64,000 bases of DNA from Hahella sp. HNIBRBA332 (GCF_030719035.1 NZ_CP132203.1:3720001-3784000); one strand, 5' to 3'; counted from the first letter of the stretch, positions 1 to 9,063 are shown. Program-made: numbers and translations. The notes: generated by a model from the sequence alone, not told the origin.

Positions 1-1
1 G

Positions 2-481
2 ACGGACATCATTCGCGACGTCCGCCTGATCAAGAAGCTGAACAACTGTCCGCCGTCGCAAGCAGAGGAGCAGTTATGGGAAATCCTCCTGCGCCACACC
101 TATTTCAGTCGGGAAGGCATGGAAAGCCTGCCCGCCAAAGTGGTGATTCAGCAGTTATTGGACGGCTTGAAAAAAGGCGTACCCCTGGAACAAAGCGCCG
201 AGGAACTGCTAAAAATAAACAGCGATAAAACCGAGTCGGACAAAATTCATCTCATGACCATTCATGCGTCAAAAGGGACTGAATTCGACACCGTCTTTCT
301 GATCAATGCGACCCTGGCCGAGCATAAAGAGAGAGACGATAACAGGGAGGAAGAACGCCGGGTTTTCTACGTGGCGCTGACTCGGGCCAAAAGCAGACTG
401 CATATCTCCTGCCCGCAATATAATGAGCGTGGGCTACCCTTGCAGCCTTCGCCGTATATTGCAGAACTCAGGCGCGGCTAG
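2..481 (+). CDS. UvrD/Rep-family helicase, C-terminal end (partial)
   Basis: This is the last 159 residues of a superfamily 1 DNA helicase whose start lies outside the window; the reading frame is open back to base 2. Two helicase motifs are visible: a motif V-like stretch (IHLMTIHASKGTEFDTVFL) and a motif VI-like stretch (RRVFYVALTRAKSRLHI). In this family they couple ATP hydrolysis to strand movement. The short tail after motif VI is usual for compact UvrD-like helicases. The exact member (UvrD, Rep or an orphan helicase) cannot be decided from this fragment. Confidence 0.85.
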   Translation, partial: TDIIRDVRLIKKLNNCPPSQAEEQLWEILLRHTYFSREGMESLPAKVVIQQLLDGLKKGVPLEQSAEELLKINSDKTESDKIHLMTIHASKGTEFDTVFLINATLAEHKERDDNREEERRVFYVALTRAKSRLHISCPQYNERGLPLQPSPYIAELRRG

Positions 482-528
482 CCGCGCAGGCCGCTGGCGG
501 CATATTTTCGATAAATTCAGGAATAACC

Positions 529-936
529 ATGTCATACGAAATTTTTTTTCAGAAATTCGAAAACGGTGAGGCCAGCGTCATTCCGTTTGAAGAAATAAAT
601 ACCGTACTAAAAAATTATGGTGAGATTATCGAAGACGATTGCGACTTGGCGTTTGTCTCGAAGGTTGGCGAAATCTGTGAACGCGCATACTTATTCGGTG
701 AATCCCGTGACGCCATTTCCGGGATGGTTTTTTTAAGACCAATACAGCATGAACTCCTGCCCCAAATGATTTATGAATTACTATCAATAGAAAACACATG
801 CTTTTTTGGTCCAGGTCTAGACTATCTTCAGGCAAGAACTGACATTTCTTCCCAGTTGCCTGAGTCATTACTTGAAGGCGCAGAATCAGGCCTACAAATC
901 ATAGATTCGGCTTACAATTCATGGCCATTATCATAG
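529..936 (+). CDS. Hypothetical 135-residue acidic protein
   Basis: A small cytosolic-looking protein with no signal peptide or membrane segment. It starts MSYEIFFQ after an AGGAAT-type ribosome site. It is acidic, and the gene is visibly more AT-rich than its neighbours, which suggests accessory origin. Its 3' end overlaps the start of the following AraC gene by 16 bases. I do not recognise the family. The size and composition resemble small immunity or SUKH-like proteins, but no diagnostic motif is present. Confidence 0.7.
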   Translation: MSYEIFFQKFENGEASVIPFEEINTVLKNYGEIIEDDCDLAFVSKVGEICERAYLFGESRDAISGMVFLRPIQHELLPQMIYELLSIENTCFFGPGLDYLQARTDISSQLPESLLEGAESGLQIIDSAYNSWPLS

Positions 937-1682
937 AAGAGAAACGCACCTTGTCGACGTCCATCGCTTTGGACCTGCGGCGTTATTCGCCGGAAACGCA
1001 ATGTCACAGCCATGATTATCACCAGCTGGTGCTGCCGCTCAGCGGTCGCCTGGAGCTGGATGTGGCGGGCCAGGGCGCGATGGTGGACCGGCGTACGGCG
1101 GCGGTTATCGAAGCCGGACGGGATCACGCCTTCGCCGGCGGTGAGGATAACCGTTTTGTGGTGGCGGATCTGCCGGTAGCCATGGAACCCGCGTTAGGGC
1201 GTCTGCCCTCGTTCATAGAGCTGGATCCGGGACTACGATCCTATATTCATTTTATTGCGATGGAGCTAAGCCATGGACAACTGGGCGAAGCGTCCCGCGA
1301 GCGCATACTCGGCTTATTGCTGCAGCTGCTTCGGGAGCGCTATGGCGCTGCGTTGAATCTGGACAAGCGTCTGCTCGCCGCCCGCGACTTTCTGGACGCA
1401 CACTTGGGCGACACGATCACTCTCGATCAGGTCGCCACCGCGGCGAATCTGAGTCGCCGCCATCTCTCAGATTTGTTCAAAAACGCATTCGGTATGACGC
1501 CGATGGATTATCTGCGCGACAAACGCATGCGACTGGCCCTGGAGCTGCTGGAAAACAGCCGGCTCAGCATGCAACGGATAGCGTTCGACACAGGCTTTCA
1601 GAACCAGGCCGCTTTCAGTGACCGTTTCAAACGTCACTTCGGCAAATCCCCCAGGCATTTCCGCCCGCGCGAGAAAAACTAG
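921..1682 (+). CDS. AraC-family transcriptional regulator
   Basis: A 253-residue regulator with an N-terminal cupin-like sensing region (residues about 15-90, with the HSHDYHQL stretch typical of AraC effector pockets). A C-terminal double helix-turn-helix follows (about 155-250): ITLDQVATAANLSRRHLSDLF, then IAFDTGFQNQAAFSDRFKRHFG and the usual P-R-x-F-R ending. It probably binds DNA and controls nearby genes, the obvious candidate being the DMT exporter 100 bases downstream on the same strand. The ATG overlaps the previous gene and has no strong ribosome site, so translation may depend on coupling. The effector is unknown. Confidence 0.88.
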   Translation: MAIIIEEKRTLSTSIALDLRRYSPETQCHSHDYHQLVLPLSGRLELDVAGQGAMVDRRTAAVIEAGRDHAFAGGEDNRFVVADLPVAMEPALGRLPSFIELDPGLRSYIHFIAMELSHGQLGEASRERILGLLLQLLRERYGAALNLDKRLLAARDFLDAHLGDTITLDQVATAANLSRRHLSDLFKNAFGMTPMDYLRDKRMRLALELLENSRLSMQRIAFDTGFQNQAAFSDRFKRHFGKSPRHFRPREKN

Positions 1683-1783
1683 CGCCCTACCAACAAAGTT
1701 TCTCTCGCCCCCAAGCGCTAAGCTGACGTTTCCGACCTTCTCTCATACAACAAAAAATCTCATACAACGGAAGAAGAAACGTC

Positions 1784-2677
1784 ATGAACCGACAAGCCGC
1801 AACGTCCATAGGGTTCACCGCCGTCGTCTTATGGGGCGCATTAGCGCTGTTTACACGTTGGAGCGCGGGCATTCCTCCCTTTCAGTTATTGGCGATGACG
1901 TTTTGCATCGCCGCCTTGCTGATGCTGGGTAAAACAGTGGCGCAGGGAGGTAGTCTTCTACGTCTGCTGCGGCAACCGGTTCGCGCCTGGTTGTTGGGCG
2001 TGGGCGGTCTTTTTGGTTATCACCTGTTTTACTTTATCGCGTTGAATCAGGCCCCGGCGGTGGAAGCCAGTCTGATCGCCTATCTCTGGCCGCTGTTGAT
2101 CGTCTGCTTTTCTGTGATGTTGCTGAAAGAGTCCGCGGGGAAAGCGCTGTGGCTCGGCGGACTGCTGACGCTGGCGGGATGCTGGGCGCTGCTGTGGCGT
2201 CCCGGCGCGGGCTTCGATCTGCGTTACTTGAGCGGCTACGGCGCCGCGCTGCTCTGCGCCCTGATCTGGTCACTGTATTCGGTGCTGTCCCGCACTCTGG
2301 CGACGGTCCCCTCTGACGCAGTGGGGTTATATTGCCTGGGCGTCTCGGCGCTGGCGGCGCTGTGTCATAGCGCGCTGGAAGTGACCGTCTGGCCGCTTAG
2401 CGGCGGACAATGGCTCGGAGTGATCGGCCTGGGGCTGGGTCCGGTGGGGATTGCGTTCTTTACCTGGGACTATGGCGTCAAACACGGCGACATTCAGTTA
2501 TTGGGGGTTCTGTCATACGCCGCGCCGCTGATTTCCACGCTATTGTTGATCGCTTTTGGCGAAGCGGAGTTCACGCTAACGGTGTTGCTCGGATGCGGTC
2601 TGATAGTCGGCGGCGCCTTACTGGCGTCCCTGGGACCGACGCTGCTGCGCAAACCGGCCCCGCAGACTCAGGCGTAG
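1784..2677 (+). CDS. DMT (EamA) family inner-membrane transporter
   Basis: A 297-residue, very hydrophobic protein with about ten predicted membrane segments arranged as two five-helix halves, the standard EamA plan. The opening (FTAVVLWGALALFTRW) resembles the aromatic amino-acid exporter YddG group, so export of amino acids or related metabolites is plausible. The substrate is inferred only from similarity. A GAAGAAG-type ribosome site precedes the ATG. The AraC regulator just upstream may control it. Confidence 0.82.
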   Translation: MNRQAATSIGFTAVVLWGALALFTRWSAGIPPFQLLAMTFCIAALLMLGKTVAQGGSLLRLLRQPVRAWLLGVGGLFGYHLFYFIALNQAPAVEASLIAYLWPLLIVCFSVMLLKESAGKALWLGGLLTLAGCWALLWRPGAGFDLRYLSGYGAALLCALIWSLYSVLSRTLATVPSDAVGLYCLGVSALAALCHSALEVTVWPLSGGQWLGVIGLGLGPVGIAFFTWDYGVKHGDIQLLGVLSYAAPLISTLLLIAFGEAEFTLTVLLGCGLIVGGALLASLGPTLLRKPAPQTQA

Positions 2678-2696
2678 CGTCACCACGCCTCGGGCG

Positions 2697-3257
2697 TCAC
2701 CACTTTCCGGGAGGCGCCTGATAAGACAGAATCGCGTCGAGCAGTTCCGCCGGGTTTTCTTTGATGACCAGGGCGTCGATATAGCCCTGACTCAGAAAGC
2801 GCTCGTCCTGCATGTGACGGATGAAGTCGAGCAGCTTGTCGTAGTAGCCAAACGCGTTATAAAAGCAGCTTGGCTTGCTGTGATAACCCAACTGACTCCA
2901 GGTCCAGACCTCAAAGATTTCCTCCAGGGTTCCGGCGCCGCCAGGCATGGCGATAAACGCGTCTGACAGCTCGGCCATTTTCGCTTTGCGTTCGTGCATA
3001 TCCGCCACCACGAACAGCTCGGTCAAACCGGTATGCTCGATTTCCTTTTCTTTCAACGCCACAGGGATGACGCCGGTCACCTTGCCTCCCGCCGCCAGCA
3101 CCGCATCGGCGATGACGCCCATCAGGCCCACATGGCCGCCGCCGTACACCAGCTCGATATTCCGGCGCGCCAGTTCTTCCCCAAGCGCTTTGGCGGCGTC
3201 TTGGTATTCCTCTCTGGCCCCCATACTGGAGCCGCAAAATACTGCTATTCTCACCAC
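2697..3257 (-). CDS. LOG-family nucleotide phosphoribohydrolase (TIGR00730)
   Basis: A 186-residue Rossmann-type enzyme with the signature PGGAGTLEE (about residues 103-111) of the LOG family. These enzymes cleave cytokinin riboside monophosphates or other nucleoside monophosphates to the free base and ribose 5-phosphate. The N-terminal VFCGSSMG and GGHVGLMGVIAD segments also fit. The start is GTG (two GTG codons in tandem) after AAGGGGAAA. It converges on the DMT transporter with a 19-base gap, so it is probably transcribed alone. The in vivo substrate in bacteria is generally uncertain. Confidence 0.88.
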   Translation of the reverse strand: MVRIAVFCGSSMGAREEYQDAAKALGEELARRNIELVYGGGHVGLMGVIADAVLAAGGKVTGVIPVALKEKEIEHTGLTELFVVADMHERKAKMAELSDAFIAMPGGAGTLEEIFEVWTWSQLGYHSKPSCFYNAFGYYDKLLDFIRHMQDERFLSQGYIDALVIKENPAELLDAILSYQAPPGKW

Positions 3258-3432
3258 TTTCCCCTTATAAATCAGATCGACAGCAAAGCGCCCACACTAT
3301 AACGCCGATAGGCGTCCCATGCTATGCAGACGAGTGCGGAGCCGGTCCAGACAACACTGGCGCGCAATGACTAACGGTCGATCAGTACGAAAGCGAGTAT
3401 CCGCCCGGATGGGCAAGGTCGGCGATTGCGAC

Positions 3433-5895
3433 TCAATAGCGAATGGCGGCGTCCTGCTCATACAGCGCCAACGCCGCTTCCGCAGGCAGCGGCGGCGAAA
3501 ACAGGTAGCCCTGCGCCAGATGAATGCCCAGGCTTTCCACCACTTCCAATTGCTGAATAGTCTCAATCCCTTCCGCCACCACCGCCATGTCCATTTTTCT
3601 GGCCATCGCGATAATGCTGGAAAGGATCGCCTGGCCGGCTTCATCGTCATGCAGGTCACGCAGGAACGAGCGGTCAATTTTCAGCGTGTTGAATGAGAAT
3701 TTTTTCAGGTGACTGAGTGAGGAATACCCCACTCCAAAGTTGTCCAGAGATACCCGAAAGCCCTGATTACGCAGCTTATCCAGGGTCATCGCGCAGCCCT
3801 TGCGATCTTCGAACAAGGCGCTTTCCGTCACCTCAAACTCAAAGATATTGCGGGACATGCCGAAATCAACCAGCAGTTGATTGATCTTGTCGAAAACATC
3901 CCCCGTCATCAGTTGTCCGGCGGTGATATTCAGCGATACGCTCGGCTGTAAGTGATATTTCTCTTCCAGCGCTTTTACAAACTCACAGGCATGTGAAGCC
4001 ACCAACAAGGTGATGTGATCAATCATGCCGCGCTTCTCCGCCGCCGGCACGAATTCCAGAGGACTGATCCAGCCGTACTGTTCCGAATGCAGACGCGCCA
4101 GCGCTTCAAACCCGGTGAGATGACGGGTGCGCAGATCAATGATCGGCTGGAAGCAGATCGTGAACTCATCCTTGTCCAAAGCTTTGCTGATCAGGTTATC
4201 CATCGCCAGGCGGGCCTGCTCGCTGTGCTCCAAGTGCGGCGAGAAAAACTCAAAACGCATTTTGCCGTGAGCCTTGGCGGAGTACATGGCGGTATCCGCA
4301 TATTTGATCAGATCATTGACGCTGTCGGCGTCGTCCGGGCACATCGCAATGCCGATGCTGGCGCCGATAAAGGTTTCCTGCCCTTCCACTTTGAACGGAG
4401 GCTTCAGCTGGTCCAGCACCCGTTGCGCCACTGCCGCCGCATTCTTACGGGCGCCGATGTTGGGAACGATAATGGTGAACTCGTCGCCGCCAAGGCGGAA
4501 CAGAATATTGCGCTCTTCATCCGTGTCGTCCAACGCATCTTCTTCCGAAATCTGATAAATCACATCGGAGGGACGCAATACAGAAGAGAGGCGACCGGTC
4601 ACTGCTGTCAGCAAGCTGTCTCCCACCTGATGGCCGTAGACATCATTGATCTGCTTGAAGCCATCCAGGTCGATAAACAGCAGGGCCAGGGACTGGTCGC
4701 GCTCTTCATTGCGCCGCATCAACAGCGCCAACATATGCGCCATGGCGTGACGGTTGGGCAGACCGGTCAGGCTGTCGGTGTACGCCTGGGTTTTCAGCTC
4801 CCGCGTGTACTGACGAATCTGTCCTTCCATTTCCAGAAACGCCTGCTGCAAACGTCCTATTTCGCCGCTTTGCATACGCAGCGACTTGGCTTTGTCCGGC
4901 GCATGCAGTATGTGATAGGTAGCCGTGGCCAGTTCTTTCACCGGTCGCACGATCATGCGATCCATCTGCACGTAGATAAACCAGCCCAGCAAGACGAACA
5001 CCACCACCAGCACCACGATGGCGGTGAACAGCAAACGATGAAACTCGCTGCGCGCCTCCGCAAACGGCGCCGCATTATAGAGACGCCAGTCCCCGATCAA
5101 GGGGCGCGAGTCCACCAGATAATCCTCTCCCATCATCCGCGCCATGTATTGACTCGGCCCATCCACGCCGGCGCTGGGGATGTTGGACAGCGCGCGCGCC
5201 TGCGCCTTGGACAGGCCCGATGCGTAGATCACGCCCCGCCCCCGGCTGGCGATAAAGGTGACGTCCACTTCCGCCGCATCGCTCCCGGGCTCATGCCGCA
5301 TCAACCAGTTTATGTCCACTGTGAATTTGAGCACGCCTTTCACCACCTTGTTGTTTTCATAGGCGCCCAAGGAGCGATCGATCATGTATAACGCACGGTA
5401 AAATGTCAGGTGCGGTCCGTCGAAGCGTTCCTGGTTGATGAAGTCATAGTAGGTGTTGTAGGGGTCCTGCAGCGCCTGTTGAAACAGACTTTCTCCCGCA
5501 GGCTCCGCTTCCGGGGAGCGGATATCATCGGCGATGCGGATATCCTCCACGCCGTCGGGCAATAGCAGGACGATCTCCAGATATTCGGGAAACAGCGTGG
5601 CGTAACGGCTCAACGCCTTGGCGGACAGGTCATACATGAGGGTGTAACGCTCCTCCCCCATGGATAAATACCGGTCCAGTACATCCTCGGAAACCAGCAG
5701 GCGCATATTGGCCAGGGTATGCTCTACCGAACCGCTCACATTGGCCGCCGCCAGGGAGGCGGATTCATCCAGCAAATGACGGCTGCGGCTTTCCCAAAAA
5801 GCGGTTAACTCCACGTACAACGCGGTCGCCAGACTCAAAAAGCAGGTAAATGTCGCCACTACCAGCGTAATGATCAACCGCGCGCGTAACTTCAT
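3433..5895 (-). CDS. Membrane GGDEF/EAL protein, MbaA-like
   Basis: An 820-residue sensor. It has a membrane segment (about 8-28), a large periplasmic domain (30-285), a second membrane segment (288-308), a HAMP-like linker (310-370), a GGDEF domain (GGDEF at 469-473) and an EAL domain (EAL at 597-599). EAL-site residues E597, N656, E688, D718, K739 and E775 are present, but the usual DDF reads DNF (N719), which may weaken phosphodiesterase activity. An acidic insert of roughly 20 residues separates an RPSD element, the position of a diguanylate cyclase I-site, from GGDEF. Its start overlaps the stop of the upstream PotD-like gene (ATGA). That order and domain plan match Vibrio nspS-mbaA. Function in c-di-GMP turnover is well supported; polyamine control is inferred. 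Confidence 0.88.
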   Translation of the reverse strand: MKLRARLIITLVVATFTCFLSLATALYVELTAFWESRSRHLLDESASLAAANVSGSVEHTLANMRLLVSEDVLDRYLSMGEERYTLMYDLSAKALSRYATLFPEYLEIVLLLPDGVEDIRIADDIRSPEAEPAGESLFQQALQDPYNTYYDFINQERFDGPHLTFYRALYMIDRSLGAYENNKVVKGVLKFTVDINWLMRHEPGSDAAEVDVTFIASRGRGVIYASGLSKAQARALSNIPSAGVDGPSQYMARMMGEDYLVDSRPLIGDWRLYNAAPFAEARSEFHRLLFTAIVVLVVVFVLLGWFIYVQMDRMIVRPVKELATATYHILHAPDKAKSLRMQSGEIGRLQQAFLEMEGQIRQYTRELKTQAYTDSLTGLPNRHAMAHMLALLMRRNEERDQSLALLFIDLDGFKQINDVYGHQVGDSLLTAVTGRLSSVLRPSDVIYQISEEDALDDTDEERNILFRLGGDEFTIIVPNIGARKNAAAVAQRVLDQLKPPFKVEGQETFIGASIGIAMCPDDADSVNDLIKYADTAMYSAKAHGKMRFEFFSPHLEHSEQARLAMDNLISKALDKDEFTICFQPIIDLRTRHLTGFEALARLHSEQYGWISPLEFVPAAEKRGMIDHITLLVASHACEFVKALEEKYHLQPSVSLNITAGQLMTGDVFDKINQLLVDFGMSRNIFEFEVTESALFEDRKGCAMTLDKLRNQGFRVSLDNFGVGYSSLSHLKKFSFNTLKIDRSFLRDLHDDEAGQAILSSIIAMARKMDMAVVAEGIETIQQLEVVESLGIHLAQGYLFSPPLPAEAALALYEQDAAIRY

Positions 5896-6941
5896 TGCAG
5901 AATCTGTTCGAAGCCGAGATTGTGCCAGATGCTCATCATGCGCCGCTTGTATAGCGTGCTTGGCGCTTTATGGGTTCCCATCCTGGGATTGATGGCGGGA
6001 AACACGATCTGATTGGCCAGCAGCTCCTCCGGCAAAATTTTCAATGCTTCTTCATTATAGGTGGCGGAATAGGTGAATTCACAATTGCGGGCGGCGTTGC
6101 GGGGTTCGCTGATGAAATTCAAAAACGCGTAGGCGGCTTCCGGGTCGGAAGCGTAACGACTGACAATGAAGTAATCGAACCAGACAATACCGCCCTCTTC
6201 CGGCAAACGGTATTCAATGTTCGGGTTATATTGCTTCAACATCAGCGCATCGCCGCTATAGGTCACGGCAGCCACCGCTTCGCCCGTCACCAGGAGCGAT
6301 TCGCCGTTGGTCTTAAGGGAACGGTAGGTCAGCACATGGGGTTTCTGGGCGGCGATCAGCTCCGCCGCCAGCGTTAATGCCCGGGGGGATTCGTCATACA
6401 TGTCGTAACCCAGGGTTTGCAGCGCGATAGGCAGCATTTCGGTGGCTTGCGGCGTCATCACGATTTTGCCTTTCAGCTCATCCGCCGGACGAAACAACTG
6501 CATGAAACGGGAGATCGGCCGCACCAGATCAGAGCGATAGGCGACGCCCTGAGTGCCCCAGGCATAGGGAGCGACATAGCCCACCAACGCCGGTTGATGG
6601 CTGCGCCACAGATCATTGTTGAATTTAAGATTGGGCACTTCGGTTTCGGTCAAAGGCGCCACCCAGCCCAGCTTGATGTAGGCCTCCGCCGTCAGACCGT
6701 CCATCAGAATCAGATCAAAGCCCTGGCCATTACGCGTGGCCATGATGCGATCGCGTTTCTCTTCGTTCTGGAAATAGCTGAACTTCAGCTTGATATGGTG
6801 GGTTTTCTCGAACTCGGCGACAACATCCGGGTCCAGATAATCTTCCCAGGTGAAAATATGCAGCACGCTGTCCGCGCGACTGACGAAACTGAACAGCGAC
6901 AGCACACTGAAGAACAAAAGCGCAACCATAGACCGTTTCAT
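5892..6941 (-). CDS. Periplasmic PotD/NspS-like polyamine-binding protein
   Basis: A 349-residue secreted binding protein: signal peptide MKRSMVALLFFSVLSLFS then the family opening LHIFTWEDYLDPDVVAEFE. PotD, SpuD and NspS bind spermidine, putrescine or norspermidine through aromatic and acidic residues; several are plausible here but cannot be mapped safely. The ATG at 6941 is preferred over an upstream TTG because GGGGAGG lies ten bases before it. No ABC ATPase or permease gene is adjacent. Instead the stop overlaps the start of a membrane GGDEF/EAL gene, so a signalling rather than transport role is likely, as for Vibrio NspS. Confidence 0.85.
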   Translation of the reverse strand: MKRSMVALLFFSVLSLFSFVSRADSVLHIFTWEDYLDPDVVAEFEKTHHIKLKFSYFQNEEKRDRIMATRNGQGFDLILMDGLTAEAYIKLGWVAPLTETEVPNLKFNNDLWRSHQPALVGYVAPYAWGTQGVAYRSDLVRPISRFMQLFRPADELKGKIVMTPQATEMLPIALQTLGYDMYDESPRALTLAAELIAAQKPHVLTYRSLKTNGESLLVTGEAVAAVTYSGDALMLKQYNPNIEYRLPEEGGIVWFDYFIVSRYASDPEAAYAFLNFISEPRNAARNCEFTYSATYNEEALKILPEELLANQIVFPAINPRMGTHKAPSTLYKRRMMSIWHNLGFEQILQ

Positions 6942-7053
6942 CAGACACACGCCTCCCCGCAAAAACAGGCTACAACAGTTTAAAGCAAGCGCACGAGGAC
7001 GTTAGGGGGGCTGCTGTAAATTCATGCAAAATCTACAGCGTATAAAAGCGGGC

Positions 7054-7069
7054 GTCCGGCTGGCCGGAC
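7054..7069. promoter_or_regulatory. Perfect palindrome in divergent intergenic region
   Basis: GTCCGGC-TG-GCCGGAC, seven-base perfect arms with a two-base centre. It lies in the 379-base gap (6942-7320) between the polyamine-binding gene and the divergent PHB-depolymerase-like gene. It could be an operator for a dimeric regulator of either side. It is followed by AATTTT and so could also act as a hairpin. I saw nothing else clearly functional in this gap. Confidence 0.35.
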
Positions 7070-7320
7070 AATTTTCAGGCAACGATGGCGCAACCTGTCA
7101 GCCCTTCTGAACATTTATTAACCACCCCATCCCGGTTTACCTCCAACCTGCTGAATTCATGGCATTAATCATTATGGCGCAGGATTTGATAGGCCCTGAA
7201 TGCGTTCATGGTAATGACACATACAACACAGAAAAATCCGGCGTGTCTTGTTGCGCGGACAGTTGCAACCAACAGACAAAGCCCACCATGGACGTACGAC
7301 AACAACTCAAGGGGCCGAAT

Positions 7321-8547
7321 ATGAACAGATTCATGACGTTGAAGAGCGCAGCCGTTCTGACTTCCACACTGGCCGCCGGCGGAGCCGGACTGGCTGTGTC
7401 TCCCGGGCAGGAGAGCATTGATTTACGCCGTCTCAATGTCGACCCCGCCCAGATCTCTATCTCCGGTTTATCCTCCGGCGCATTCGCCGCCATGCAGGCT
7501 CACGTGGCCTATTCCAAAACCTTCATGGGAGCCGGACTGGTGGCGGGCGGTCCTTATGGATGCGCAGAGGGCAGTTTGACCCAGGCTGTCGGCCGCTGTA
7601 TGAGCCGGGGGGATTTACCTGACGCCGACGCCATCGTCAAACTGACCCACACAATGGCTGACGCGGGTAAAATCGATGGCGTGGAGTTTTTACGCGACGA
7701 CCGCGTATGGATCTTTCATGGCAAGAGCGATCATCGGGTTTGGAGCGCCTCCTCGCAGCGAGCGGCGGAGGTGTATCAGAGGTTAAGCGGAACTCAGAAT
7801 GTTTCCGTTAATATTGACCTCATAGACGCCGGTCACGCCATGCCGACGCAAAACTTTGGGGCCGACTGCGCCGACAGCGATTCCCCTTATATCGGCGACT
7901 GTCAGTATGACGCCGCAGGGCTGTTGCTGAATCACATCTACGGCCCTTTGGCGCCGCCCGTTCCGGAAAAAACGGAAAACCTGCTGACTTTCGATCAGAG
8001 CCTGCTGAGCTATTCGCAGTATCTGGACGAAACTGGCTATATCTACGTTCCCGACGCCTGCCGGGAAGCCCAGGCCGCCTGCCGCGTACACATCGCCCTG
8101 CATGGCTGCAAACAGAATCGCTCGACGTTGCAAGACACCTTCGCCCGCCACGCCGGCTACAATGCCTGGGCGGAGAGTAACCGCATCATTGTGGTGTATC
8201 CGCAAACCAGCAATGAGCCAATGAACGGCTGTTGGGATTGGTGGGGGTACGCAGACACAGGCCATGACACACTGGACTACCTCACCCAGCAAGGCCCGCA
8301 GATGCAGTTCATCAAGCGTATTGTCGACCGCTTGACCGGCGAGGAGGCAAACGGGTCCGGTTCTGTGGCGGCGGCCTGTTATCGAGAAGAAAATCTTAAC
8401 CACTCGCTGGCTGGGCGCGCGCAGTATTTCTGGGGGCTTTATTACGCGGTGGGATCTATGGACTATCTTGGATTTTCACCTTCCCATCGCACCAGTTTGC
8501 GTTGCGATAAAAAGGATTACTGTCGATCGATCAATACTTGCGCATAG
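7321..8547 (+). CDS. Secreted PHB depolymerase-like esterase
   Basis: A 408-residue alpha/beta hydrolase with an N-terminal signal peptide (about residues 1-25). The nucleophile elbow GLSSG centres on S51, the lipase box of poly(3-hydroxybutyrate) depolymerases, and a DAGHAMPT segment later in the catalytic region supplies a candidate catalytic His. A second hydrolase-like stretch (ACRVHIALHGCKQ, then GCWDWWGYADTGHDT) follows, as in periplasmic or secreted PhaZ-like esterases, and the C-terminus is Cys-rich. The start at 7321 is chosen for AAGGGG eight bases upstream and the signal peptide; an in-frame ATG at 7159 would bury it. Likely role: hydrolysis of polyhydroxyalkanoate or short esters outside the cytoplasm. 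Substrate is inferred. Confidence 0.82.
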   Translation: MNRFMTLKSAAVLTSTLAAGGAGLAVSPGQESIDLRRLNVDPAQISISGLSSGAFAAMQAHVAYSKTFMGAGLVAGGPYGCAEGSLTQAVGRCMSRGDLPDADAIVKLTHTMADAGKIDGVEFLRDDRVWIFHGKSDHRVWSASSQRAAEVYQRLSGTQNVSVNIDLIDAGHAMPTQNFGADCADSDSPYIGDCQYDAAGLLLNHIYGPLAPPVPEKTENLLTFDQSLLSYSQYLDETGYIYVPDACREAQAACRVHIALHGCKQNRSTLQDTFARHAGYNAWAESNRIIVVYPQTSNEPMNGCWDWWGYADTGHDTLDYLTQQGPQMQFIKRIVDRLTGEEANGSGSVAAACYREENLNHSLAGRAQYFWGLYYAVGSMDYLGFSPSHRTSLRCDKKDYCRSINTCA

Positions 8548-8548
8548 C

Positions 8549-8586
8549 GAAAAAAAAGCGGCGGCTTCCGTGAGAGGCCGTCGCTT
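8549..8586 (-). terminator. Rho-independent terminator
   Basis: Read on the minus strand, a GC-rich stem (AAGCGACGGCC pairing with GGAAGCCGCCGCTT, one mismatch) is followed directly by a run of eight T. It fits the end of the small secreted gene at 8596-9063. It lies between convergent genes, so the hairpin may also serve the plus-strand esterase gene. Confidence 0.75.
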
Positions 8587-8595
8587 GATGCAAGA

Positions 8596-9063
8596 CTAAT
8601 TGGCGTCGCATTTCACTTCATCGATATCGCACCAGAACGCACCGATTTTAGACTCGCATTGCTGCGCCGCCTTCCCCGTGGCTTCCAGCTTGGTCAGGCC
8701 AATGCCGGTAAAAGTGCCTTTATGGGTTTTCAGGATGCAGGAATATTGAGTTTGCGGCGCCGTGACTGGAGGAGGCGTCGGCTCGGCATTCTGCAAATCG
8801 TACACTGTATCCTGTAACTGCCTCACCGCCAGCTCAAGGTTCCTGACCCGCTCTCTCAGCCTGCGATTGGCGTGGTAGTGGGATTCATAGTCATACCCAC
8901 GCTCACGCATGTATTGATCGTAGTCGCGGCGGTCAAATTCATCCTCTCTTGATGTTTCAATGTAGATGATCTTTTCACCGCCCATCTGCACTCTGAACTC
9001 TTCCGCCCCTGCGTTTTGCATTAAGCTTCCCAGCGCCGCCGCCAGCAACATCGCTTTTTTCAT
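8596..9063 (-). CDS. Small secreted coiled-coil protein, unknown
   Basis: A 155-residue protein beginning MKKAMLLAAALGSLMQNAGA, a clear signal peptide; this ATG is preferred to an in-frame upstream start that would mask the signal. The middle part (about 45-85) is rich in Arg, Glu and Leu with heptad-like spacing (RRLRERVRNLELAVRQLQ), suggesting a coiled coil. A C-terminal region carries four Cys that could form disulfides in the periplasm. I do not recognise the family. A strong terminator follows the gene. Confidence 0.72.
   Translation of the reverse strand: MKKAMLLAAALGSLMQNAGAEEFRVQMGGEKIIYIETSREDEFDRRDYDQYMRERGYDYESHYHANRRLRERVRNLELAVRQLQDTVYDLQNAEPTPPPVTAPQTQYSCILKTHKGTFTGIGLTKLEATGKAAQQCESKIGAFWCDIDEVKCDAN

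Noticed and set aside
529..936. SUKH-type immunity protein
   Set aside because: Size and composition fit loosely, but no SUKH motif and no toxin gene nearby.
4015..5391. Long plus-strand open frame of about 460 codons
   Set aside because: It is antisense to the GGDEF/EAL gene, whose domains and motifs are clear; the antisense product is His/Arg/Gln-rich and matches nothing.
5892..6941. Component of a polyamine ABC importer
   Set aside because: No ATPase or permease genes are adjacent; coupling to the GGDEF/EAL gene favours a signalling role.
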